A DNA stretch of 64,000 bases from Paracorniculantispora psalliotae (lineage: Eukaryota; Ascomycota; Sordariomycetes; Hypocreales; Cordycipitaceae): assembly GCA_002796755.1 (NCBI GenBank), contig PHFE01000022.1:79916-143915 (forward strand), written 5' to 3'. Under the pieces are notes generated by a model that was not told where the DNA came from, ran no database searches, and was given only the letters and a program-made list of their open reading frames with translations. The translations under genes and the position numbers were made by a program. This document shows, piece after piece, positions 21,310 through 29,970 of the stretch (position 1 is its first letter; every line of letters starts with the position of its first letter).

Positions 21310-22254
21310 ATGCGTTACGCACCATCAGTGGCAGAGAACCTTCTGGACGCCATCGGCAATACACCTGTGGTAAAACTGAAGAACGTTGTCCATAAGGATT
21401 GGGCAGACGTCTACGTTAAGTTGGAGTTTTTCAATCCTACCGGATGCTATAAAGATCGGATGGCACGATCCATGATTGAATTAGCCGAGGAGCGAGGGCA
21501 TCTAACGCCTGGTATGACGGTAGTAGAGGCTACAGGGGGCAGTACCGGCTCGTCCCTTGCATTCGTCTGCGCCAACAAGGGATACAAGTTCGAAGTAGTG
21601 TGCAGCAACGCCTTTTCGACAGAAAAGCTGCGCACTATTACCTCACTCGGGGCCTCCTTGGATATTGTACCCAGCCAGGGAGGCAAAGTAACTCCTGACC
21701 TGATGCCGTCCATGATTCAACGAGCTGCTGAGTCCGGTGCAAAGGATGGATACTATTACACGGATCAGTTTAACAACAAAGACGCTCTAGTAGGCTACGA
21801 AGAAATTGGCCTCGAATTGGTCAGCCAATTCAAACATGGAATTGACGCATTTTGTGGTGCCATTGGGACAGCTGGCATGGCAACCGGCGTTGGAAGGGTG
21901 TTTAGATCGAAACTGCCGTCGACACGGATTGTCATTCTGGAGCCAAGCTCAGCAGCTTACATTACCAAGGGCCAAACTGGATATCATGGGGTCGAGGGCA
22001 TTGCGGTTGTCAAACGTCCTCCACATCTAGATGACTCGCTGTATGACGAAGCGCGAGCCATAGACGAAGAAGAGGCTAGAGCCATGTGCCGACGCCTCGC
22101 CAAAGAGGAGGGCTTGCTTGTTGGCACATCTACCGGACTTAACATTGTGGCTGCTCTCCAGCTAGCAAGGGAGCTAGGGCCTGGTAAGACTGTTGTCACT
22201 GTGGCAGTCGATACAGGGCTCAAGTATTTGAATGGTACGCTGTTCCAGGGCTAG
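21310..22254 (+). CDS. cysteine-synthase-like PLP-dependent enzyme (314 aa)
   Basis: A single exon of 314 codons belongs to fold-type II PLP enzymes. It starts LLDAIGNTPVVKL, the family hallmark. The PLP lysine is Lys48 in NPTGCYKDRMA, the phosphate-binding loop region is ATGGSTGSSLA (about 74-84), and the second glycine-rich loop is GAIGTAGMATGVG. Classical O-acetylserine sulfhydrylases read NPxxSVKDR and TSGNTG at these places, so this is a divergent subgroup. It may use a different acceptor (cysteine synthase, cystathionine beta-synthase-like or a diaminopropionate-type synthase). There is no targeting peptide. Its divergent neighbour is a D-2-hydroxyacid dehydrogenase, and the two may act in one small pathway (inference). 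Confidence 0.8.
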   Translation: MRYAPSVAENLLDAIGNTPVVKLKNVVHKDWADVYVKLEFFNPTGCYKDRMARSMIELAEERGHLTPGMTVVEATGGSTGSSLAFVCANKGYKFEVVCSNAFSTEKLRTITSLGASLDIVPSQGGKVTPDLMPSMIQRAAESGAKDGYYYTDQFNNKDALVGYEEIGLELVSQFKHGIDAFCGAIGTAGMATGVGRVFRSKLPSTRIVILEPSSAAYITKGQTGYHGVEGIAVVKRPPHLDDSLYDEARAIDEEEARAMCRRLAKEEGLLVGTSTGLNIVAALQLARELGPGKTVVTVAVDTGLKYLNGTLFQG

Positions 22255-22606
22255 ATTCTTCCCTTAGTTTAATGCTATTCAATTTCTACTTGGTTAATAC
22301 TTGATTTATTTTACCTATGGTCTGAGTCTTACTATAAGTTCGAGCGACTTGGGGATACACCTCGTGACTAGGCTCCAAAAAGCACGGTATGTCTACCCGG
22401 AAAGTGGCGATTCATCGGCGTAGTCGTGTAACGTCGCTCGTGAGTGTGTTGGGTAACACAGACCGACATTGACGCTTGTCTTCTTCATCAGCACGCGCAG
22501 GGTGGCATGCCCTGCACATAATCACTGACACAAGGTCTAGTACTCATACACTCGAAAATAGAATAAATAAACCTGTGTACCTCAGCTGTCATTTTCATCA
22601 ATTACA
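22255..22606. other. intergenic, no gene recognised
   Basis: Short spacer between two same-strand genes, containing the 3' flank of the PLP enzyme and the promoter of the next gene. Confidence 0.4.
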
Positions 22607-23463
22607 ATGGAAAACCATCCGAAGCTCGACTCACTGCAGTACTTTCTCCGCCGCTGTTACGACGGGTCAGCGACATTCAGACCTCGTCGACGGACCGCCG
22701 ACGACTCATCACGCTTCGGCGTGCGGTTCGTGCGCTCGTCCCTCCCCGCGCGGGACGATAAGCCCGCCATGATAGTCGTTGAGCGCCTGTTTCACCAGCT
22801 TCACGCCGCTGTGGAGGACGCCTGGCCACAAGATGAGAGATTTGAACTCGAGGACATGAAGAAAATGAATATCCGTTTTGATGAGTGGGAGTATGCGCTA
22901 GAGCACTACCCACTGCGGATATCGGCGCCATCGGTATGTAAACCAGACTTTGAGGAGTACAATACACAGATGAAATCTGATGGAATTTTCAGGAGACACA
23001 CGCGTATGCCATCACGACGACGCCGGGAAGGGCACGGCGCGGCGATGCGCGACCGAGTAGCTGGGCCGGCATGGGCCTTGAGCAGCGCTTGGCGCGGCTG
23101 CTCCTACGCAACGCCGATATTAATGCCGACCCGTGCATCTTTGCAGCCATGCTTTGCATGGCGCAGTACTCAAAGAAATGCTGGGTCGAGCCTCTGGAGA
23201 GCGGCGAGCAGCGGCAGAAGAACAAGCCAGTGCAATGCTTCGTGATGGTTGGAGATGTCGATACGGCAACGTATTACAGGCGAGTGGTGCCGGGGACGTA
23301 GCTAATCTTGCTAGATGACCCAGGGATGTCGGAAGACCTGTTGACAGAAGGCTTGGAGATTCGGTATGTATGTAGCGAGCAGCCAATTATGCTGGACTCG
23401 CCAGAGCGATTGAAAGCAGCATTTGGTTATGACTTTCTGCCACGAGAAAAGGCATATAAATAA
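22607..23463 (+). pseudogene. uncharacterised protein with an in-frame TAG before its last 54 codons
   Basis: Exon 1 (22607-22933) joins exon 2 (from 22993) across a 59-bp intron (GTATGT..TTTTCAG) in phase 0. The protein starts MENHPKLDSLQYFLRRCYDG and contains VVERLFHQLHAAVEDAWP and MGLEQRLARLLLRNADIN; I do not recognise the family. The frame meets TAG at 23299-23301, but the same frame then stays open for 53 more codons of protein-like sequence (LILLDDPGMSEDLLTEGLEI .. YDFLPREKAYK) before TAA at 23461-23463. The simplest reading is a C-to-T nonsense mutation of CAG. The stop is followed by CTA, a context known to favour read-through after UGA, so leaky termination is a remote alternative. 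A 211-residue truncated product may still be made. Confidence 0.5.
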
Positions 23464-24306
23464 CAAATTTTTAAAACTTTTCTTAGATGTTTAATGCTGT
23501 AAATTACGACTAAAGTGCAGGTTCACCGCAAATGTGCCTCGAGTTCGGGCGGACACGATGGCTTTTATTGGAGGTTAAGATGCCGCTTTTGGAGGCCAAC
23601 TCTCTCGAGTTTCTGCCCATTGCCTAACATGCCATGGAGCAATCTTTCTGGTAGGCGGCGTCGAGACACGTCTAGGTCAGCGGGCTCTGATATCTTCCGT
23701 TGCGGTAAGGAAGAGAGATGTTTCAAACTGAAGTTAACCGTCGGAGACGGTAGCCATAAGACAACAGCTGAAAGTACTAGGATGAGGACATTGTCTCTGT
23801 TTGACTCATCACTTGACACTGATACTATGATTCCAGAGAAAAAAAAGGCCCTGTGCAATTGCTTTTGCCTTTTATAAATGTTAGGTTATAAATGTTGATC
23901 CATTTATTGACGCGGCGCGAACTATGTATTAGTGTCGCGACACTTCGGTTCGAGCCTTTATTCTCCCCTCAAAGTCGCTGGACGGCTCAGGGACTGCATT
24001 TGTAGAGACAATGGGTTATATCACAAAAATCTTCTTGTACCGGTAGGAAGTGGCGCTAGGCGCGCTTCGAGATAATTTTTTATTGGTATTCCTACGGTAA
24101 TCCTGTAATCGGCTCAGGATCGTCTGGATATCAGGGCTTTGATGCTAAGACACAGCGCTACCTATCTAAGTCGGATGCCACTGATTTGTTGACTCGCCTA
24201 CCATTAAAGAGAAAATACATAAAGCAGCAATGATCCTCTAGAAAGACATAATTCCTACTTCACTATTCACTCACATTCTCAATTTATTGCCTCCTATCCC
24301 TATAAA
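23464..24306. other. intergenic, no gene recognised
   Basis: AT-rich DNA between two degenerate genes. Overlapping frames on both strands at 23515-23877 have no supporting features. Confidence 0.4.
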
Positions 24307-24610
24307 AGGAAGTTCTTCGCCGTCACTATTACTGCTTTCGCCACTCTGGCTGCGGCTTCTCCAATTGAGAACAACCGGCCGAATTTGTACCTGAGCGGTC
24401 CTACTGCCCCTGGTACTCCTGCCCCTCCTGGTGGTTTTGCAAACCCGTGCGCCCAGTGCGCCCAGTCTTGCGCCGACTCCAGCACCGGCAGTCCCGGTGA
24501 CAGTCTTTGCTTAATTGTCAAGTGCGGCGCCAGAGTAAGAAAAAGATATAGTGGCAACTAATATATTTAGTAGAGGTATACTAACCCGCTCATAGTGTGT
24601 CACTGGGTAA
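24307..24610 (+). pseudogene. small secreted cysteine-rich protein lacking its start codon
   Basis: The frame from 24310 reads KFFAVTITAFATLAAASP, an unmistakable signal peptide. A Pro/Gly-rich linker and a cysteine-rich end (NPCAQCAQSC.., SLCLIVKCGA) follow. The expected initiator before KFFAV is AGG (24307-24309) instead of ATG, a single-base change, and no other in-frame ATG exists nearby. An intron with donor GTAAGA, branch ACTAAC and acceptor CATAG (24535-24595, 61 bp) joins in phase to RCVTG and stop at 24610, giving six cysteines in total. The intact splice sites and signal peptide suggest recent loss of the start codon, or a base error. It would encode about 80 residues. Confidence 0.55.
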
Positions 24611-24711
24611 AGATATTATACTATTGGTAAATACAGATTTAACCTCATATTACCGTAAATTAATAGCTGTTTTTCTATAACGTGGTTGATAAGTGAGTCG
24701 CGCGAATAAGC

Positions 24712-25057
24712 ACCCCACTTTTACACCTTAAAGCCTTTTTTTCAACAGCTAATAACTTCTTGATTTCTCAGTCAAAATTGATGAAATTTTAATATAACCT
24801 TATTAACTATATATATTATGGATAAACATTTTCTAAACGTTTCCTAGATTTCTCTAATATGCTTTAATAGAAAAGTAGAGCAAATTTTAGCGTACTTTTC
24901 TATTTCAGTATATTAGAAAAATCTGGATAAATCTAAAATTTTATATATTCTATTTTAGATAGTCAATAAACCAACTATAAAATCTTATCTATTTTAAGTA
25001 ACGTTTGAAGAAGTTATTAGCTATTGAAAAAAGGCCCTCGAGGTGTAAAAGTGGGGT
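24712..25057. mobile_element. AT-rich foldback / MITE-like element with ~50-bp inverted ends
   Basis: The left end (24712-24761, starting ACCCCACTTTTACACCT) and the reverse complement of the right end (25008-25057) match over about 50 bp at roughly 85%. The shared core is ACCCCACTTTTACACC and AGCTAATAACTTCTT. The interior is very AT-rich and is itself palindromic: ttctctaatatg..agaaaagta pairs with tacttttct..tatattagaa. The whole 346-bp unit could therefore fold into one long hairpin. No coding capacity. It sits about 290 bp upstream of the PDI start codon. A target-site duplication is not clear. Confidence 0.7.
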
Positions 25058-25347
25058 AGCCCTGTGGCAGAGCTTTCCAGCACTCAAGGCTCTGTGGCAG
25101 CACTGTGGCAGCCTCTCGGCGCCAACCTTTCTGCCACCTGTTCGATTTCCCAGCCTGGCCAAACTGGACAGCTCGACACTTTTTCTTCCTCACCAACATT
25201 CCGAAGCAGGTGCAGTCCTAGCTGTTGTCATCTTCTTTCGCGCATTGCATCTTCAGCTTCTCATTGTCTTTTTATTTTCCTCTCTTCCACCATCGCCACC
25301 ACATACACCCCTCGCGATCGCACACGGACAGCTCCCCCGCCGCCACG

Positions 25348-26800
25348 ATGCATCAGCACTCCGTCGCCACCGCGCTCACCATGCTGCTGGCCACCGCGCC
25401 GTCCGCCATGGCCGGGCTGTACGGCAAGAAGTCGCCCGTTTTGCAGGTCGACAGCAAGTCGTTTAACCGACTCATCAACCAATCCAACTACACCTCTGTA
25501 CGCAATGCGCTGCCCCATCCTCCCAATACCTTCTCCAGCCACCACTAACACGGCACAGATTGTCGAATTCTACGCGCCCTGGTGCGGCCACTGCAAGAAC
25601 CTGCAGCCCGCCTACGAGAAAGCCGCCAAGAACCTCGAGGGCCTCGCCAAGGTCGCCGCCATCGACTGCGACCAAGAGTCCAACAAGCAGTTCTGCAGCA
25701 GCATGGGCGTGCAGGGCTTCCCCACGCTGAAAATTGTTCGCCCGGGCAAGAAGCCCGGCAAGCCCGTGGTCGAGGATTACAACGGTGGGCGCACGGCCAG
25801 CGCCATCTCCGAGGCCGTCACGTCCAAGATCAACAACCACGTCACGCGCGCCACCGACAAGGACCTCGACAAGTTCCTTAGCAAGGGCGACGGCCCCAAG
25901 GCGCTTCTCTTCACGGACAAGGGCACGACGAGCGCGCTCCTGCGCAGCATCGCCATTGATTATCTTGGCGTCATCAGCGTCGCACAGATTCGAAACAAGG
26001 AGACCAAGGCGGTCGAACAGTATGGCATTGAAAAGTTTCCTACGCTAGTTTTGGTGCCCGGCAATGGTGAGAAGCACATCGTGCACCACGGCGACATGAC
26101 CAAGGCCGCGATGCTCGAGTTCCTCCGCAAGGCGGGCGAGCCCAACCCGGATCCCGCGCCGGCCAAGGGCAAGGCCGACAAGAAGAAGAGCAAGAAGGAC
26201 GACAAGGCCAAGGCCAAGAAGCCGGTCAAGGAGGCCGAGCCCGAGGAGCCCGCCGAAGAGGCCGAGACCACCACCGAAGAAACCGCTCGCGCTCGCCCCA
26301 CGCCCAGGCCCATTGCCATCATGACGGCGACCAGCAGATACGACATCGCCGGCAAGTGCCTCGAGCCCACCTCGCACACCTGCTTTTTGGCGCTCGTCCC
26401 CGCCGGCGAAACCGAGGACAGCAAAAAGGTCGTCGACTCGCTGACGCAGATCAACACGCGCTTCGTCCAGAGCGGCCTCAAGGTGTTCCCTCTGGTGGCT
26501 GTGCCCGACAGCGTCACCGAGCTGGCCGCGATCCGCGAGAAGCTCAGCGTCGCCGGCGCGGTGGAGCTCGTCGCCATCAACGCGCGCCGCAACTGGTGGC
26601 GCCAGTACGAGGGCGACTTTGGCGTCGCCTCCGTCGAGGCCTGGATCGATGCCGTGCGCATGGGCGAAGGAGCCAAGAAGAAGCTGCCCGATGGCATCGC
26701 CGACGAGCCTGTGATGGAGGCTGAGGAGGAGCCCAAGGTCGAGGACGACCCCGCGACGGAGGACGCTGAGGAGGCCGCTGAGGAGCACGACGAGTTGTAA
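25348..26800 (+). CDS. ER protein disulfide isomerase with HDEL signal (463 aa, two exons)
   Basis: Exon 1 (25348-25497) encodes a signal peptide (MHQHSVATALTMLLATAPSAMA) and joins exon 2 (25559-26800) across a 61-bp intron with branch CTAAC (GTACGC..GCACAG). The first thioredoxin domain has active site WCGHC (Cys59, Cys62) and the cis-proline segment VQGFPTLKI. A second, redox-inactive thioredoxin-like region follows (EKFPTLVLVPGNG). Then comes a Lys/Glu/Ala-rich linker and a third thioredoxin-like domain, ending in an acidic tail and HDEL for ER retention. The layout matches yeast Mpd1 / fungal Erp38-type PDIs that oxidise and isomerise disulfides in secretory proteins. Its 3' end faces RRP41 (tail to tail, 149 bp apart). 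Confidence 0.9.
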
Positions 26801-26949
26801 ACGTATGGCGACAGGACACCGAGATGAGGCTGCGCAGACCTGAAGCCTCGTCGTGTTATGATTGTTTCTGTAGTTGTAAGCCGTATGTATGTATAGGCGT
26901 CATATCTCGTCAAATCATGAAATTCCATTTCCTCCTTTCCTCCCAATAT

Positions 26950-27819
26950 CTATTCGTCCAGATCCATCACCATCGTATCGCTCCTTTGTATCGCGCCCTC
27001 CCGAATCATCTTCCCACCTTTTGTCTTGACGATGCTGTCCAGGAACTTCTTCACCTGCTTGCACCCGTCTATCCCGACCACGAGCATGCCTTCCAGCCGG
27101 CTAACCTGAATGCGGCTCTCGCACGCCAGCACCGCGACGCGGTCGCTGTCGCCGAGCGTCGCCACCGTCAGGTACGGCAGCTCCTGCTCCTCCTGGTTGT
27201 TGAGGTCGAGCAGCGGATCGGCCGCGTCGTCGCCGGCGGCAAACGAGGACGTGGAGCCGGCCGTGCAGGCGGCAATGTAGTCGGTCATGGGGATGCCGGC
27301 GTCGACGAGCGCGAGCGTGGTGGCGTTGAGCATGGCGGCGAGCAGCGAGCCGTCCTGGGAGAGGACGTGCAGGGCGATCGAGATGCTCGAGTGCGGAAAG
27401 ATGTGGGTGTGGAGGTTGGCGGAGAGGGCTTTCGCAATGGTGATTTCCATTTCCTGTATACGCCTAGATTTATATTAGCACATGCCTTTCAACCTGCAGC
27501 GTTCGTTCCTCATCGCATACTTGTCGTTGCGACCGCGCTTCTTGCGGTCGACGCTGGAGAAGCCCGCAATGATGATGTTGACGTTGACCGTGGCCCCGTC
27601 GCGCGAGGCATTCGCCTGGCCGCCTCGCTTTTGGTTCTGCTGCTGCTCTGACGGGCCGGTCACGACGCACATGACCTTGGTGTGGCCCATTTCGAGGTAC
27701 GACGAGCCGTCGGCGGCATCTTGGGTGCGGATGAGGGCGTGTAGACGACGGAGCTCGTTCCAGCGACGTCCGTCGACGCGCAGCAGCGCCAGCGAGTATG
27801 TGGAAGTGTCCAATGGCAT
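26950..27819 (-). CDS. SKI6: exosome complex subunit RRP41/SKI6 (270 aa, two exons)
   Basis: Exon 1 (27819-27521) starts MPLDTSTYSLALLRVDGRRW in a good context (gccaccATG) and joins exon 2 (27463-26950) across a 57-bp intron (GTATGC..TCTAG), restoring ..RGRNDKRIQEMEITIAKAL. The protein is an RNase PH fold: RVDGRRWNELR, GHTKVMCVVTGP and the later SLLAAMLNATTLALVDAGIPM and ADP..LDLNNQEE segments are diagnostic for RRP41. In the eukaryotic exosome this subunit forms part of the catalytically inactive six-membered ring that feeds 3'-5' RNA decay. Upstream it is head to head with the alcohol dehydrogenase. Confidence 0.9.
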
Positions 27820-28685
27820 GGTGGCAGCTCTTGTGAAGTAGTCGGCTCGGAATTGGTAATGAGGGCGGCTGTTCACTGTTCGCCGTCGATAAGCTGCGTC
27901 TTGTTTGCAGTGGCTGGCTCTGCAAATTTTAGCTCAGCAAACTCGGGCAACTTTTTTTGGTGTGGCTGATGTAGCCAGGCTGGTGGGGTTGCCGGTGTGG
28001 CGCACCAGACAGCTCATGTTGCATAGCGGGGTGCTTCCGAGCTGGCCGGCAGTGGACATGGCGGCACCATGCTGATGAATTCAAATTACAAATCCAATTC
28101 GCAAGCAAGCAAAGCTTCATTCTTCATCCAAATTCTCTCACAACAGGCTCTCAACGGCTGTTCAACTCCCTATGTCCGTGCTCTCTCCCGTGGGCAGCTC
28201 CGGTCCCTGCACCAGGTCGGGATTATCTGCCCCGCACTCGTAGATCATCATCGGCTTTGGCTGTCCTACTCAGCTACCCATCTCCGAAAAACAAGCTCCC
28301 CACCAGCTTTGGACACCAAAGCAGCTAAAAACGTTTCTGCTCGAGTTCTGGGCCCTTCTGTCTGGCCGCGCCGCTGCCCAAGCGGAGCAATTGTTCTAGA
28401 CGAATCCGCCTTTCTCGAGTTCCTCCACGCCATGTTGATGTCATTGGCGAGACAGTCTCCCCGCTAGTAGTGCTGCCCGCCAAGCAAGCAACAAGCTCTT
28501 GTGGTGCCACCAATGATTTTGCTTTGTCTATGCCGGTGCTCCGGCTGCTCCTCATTGTCCAGTTCTTCCATAACCTATATAAACCGTAGCTCCCAATTGC
28601 AGCCTAGACACTCTTTCTTATTCATCATCCACTGATACCCCTCCTCTTCCGACCAATCTCAAGACACAGCAACACATCACCAGCC
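27820..28685. promoter_or_regulatory. divergent promoter region between RRP41 and the alcohol dehydrogenase
   Basis: The two genes are transcribed away from each other across 866 bp. A TATA-like box (tatataaa, about 28577) sits about 110 bp before the dehydrogenase ATG, followed by a pyrimidine-rich stretch typical of fungal transcription starts. No other element can be named. Confidence 0.5.
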
Positions 28686-29708
28686 ATGGCCTCACTCCCT
28701 TCCACCTACAAGGCCGTCGTCATCGACAAGGCCAAGGGCCCCTACGCCATCGTCGACGTCCCCCTCAAGGCCCCTGCCGCCGGCGAGGTGCTTGTCAAGG
28801 TGCTGGCCTGTGGCGTTTGCTTCAGTGACGTCGCCATTGCCAGCGGCGAGATGGGCAACGTCTTCCCGCGCGTGCCCGGCCACGAAATCGTCGGCGACGT
28901 CGTGCAGGTCGGCGACGGCGTCAAGACCCTCACCGTCGGCGAGCGCGTCGGCGGCCCCTGGCACGGCGGCCACGACGGCACCTGCCGCGCCTGCCAGCGC
29001 GCCCAGTTCCAGATGTGCGACAATGAGCTCGTCAACGGCTACTCCAAGGACGGCGGCTTCGCGGAATACGTGCTCCTGCGCGCCGAGGCTGTGGCCCGCG
29101 TGCCCAAGGAGATGGACCCGGCCGAGGTCGCGCCGCTCCTCTGCGCCGGCGTCACCGTCTTCAACGGCATCCGCAAGCTGCGTGTCGAGCAGGGCGCGCT
29201 TGTCGCCGTGCAGGGCCTCGGCGGCCTCGGCCATCTCGCCGTGCAGTACGCCAACAAGATGGGCTACGAAGTCGCCGTGCTGTCTTCGGGTGATGACAAG
29301 GCCGACTTTGCCAAGCAGCTCGGCGCACACCACTACATCAACTCCAAGACGCAGGATACCACCGCGGAGCTCAAGAAGCTCGGCGGCGCCGCCATCATCG
29401 TGCAGACGGCACCCAACCCTTCGATTGTTGGCCCGCTCGTCGCCGCGCTGGCCCCCGAGGGCAAGCTGCTGAGCCTGGCGCCCGTCGGCCCCGTCGAGTT
29501 CGACACGGTCGCGCTGGTCCTCAAGGGTGCCAGCGTGCAGGGCTGGCCTAGCGGTCACGCGTTGGACAGCGAGGAGGCCATTCGCTTCGCCAACACCCAC
29601 GGCGTCAAGTGCATGATTGAAAAGTACCCCTTCGCCGACGTCCAACAGGCTGTCGACAGCCTCATCGCCGGCAAGCCCCGATTCCGCAACGTTCTCGTCA
29701 TGGATTAA
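28686..29708 (+). CDS. zinc-type alcohol dehydrogenase (340 aa)
   Basis: A single exon. It is an MDR-family enzyme: catalytic zinc ligands Cys45 (GVCFSD), His66-Glu67 (GHE) and Cys153, and the NAD(P) loop GLGGLG at 177-182. The structural-zinc loop carries Cys100, Cys103 and Cys111. The fourth ligand, normally the first Cys of CGxCxxC, is replaced by the GGHDGTC context, so His96 or Asp97 may substitute. Fungal relatives oxidise primary alcohols or reduce aldehydes in the cytosol; the exact substrate is unknown. Start context is good (agccATGgcc). Confidence 0.85.
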   Translation: MASLPSTYKAVVIDKAKGPYAIVDVPLKAPAAGEVLVKVLACGVCFSDVAIASGEMGNVFPRVPGHEIVGDVVQVGDGVKTLTVGERVGGPWHGGHDGTCRACQRAQFQMCDNELVNGYSKDGGFAEYVLLRAEAVARVPKEMDPAEVAPLLCAGVTVFNGIRKLRVEQGALVAVQGLGGLGHLAVQYANKMGYEVAVLSSGDDKADFAKQLGAHHYINSKTQDTTAELKKLGGAAIIVQTAPNPSIVGPLVAALAPEGKLLSLAPVGPVEFDTVALVLKGASVQGWPSGHALDSEEAIRFANTHGVKCMIEKYPFADVQQAVDSLIAGKPRFRNVLVMD

Positions 29709-29970
29709 GCGATCGAATACGAGCGACGAACTATTGAAAAAACGGTGTTGAAAATTACAAGGCATGTGAACGGTGTTGAAGGTGTTGAAGGTGTTGGTGA
29801 TTTGATGATTTAATGGCTGGCGATACACAGTACAGGAGCGGCAAGGTATCAAACAGATTGTTTCGATCAGATAGTTGCATTAGATAGTTGGAATAAAATT
29901 GACGAATCCACGCAATCGCTAAATACACGGAAATGCAAATCGCTTCAAGTGGCCATGCATATGCAAGCTC

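Noticed and set aside
25960..26946. Long minus-strand frames over the PDI gene
   Set aside because: Ser/Ala-rich shadow of the repetitive Lys/Glu linker; no independent support.
28692..29852. 386-codon open frame antisense to the alcohol dehydrogenase
   Set aside because: A GC-driven shadow with no domain; the plus-strand frame has all catalytic motifs.
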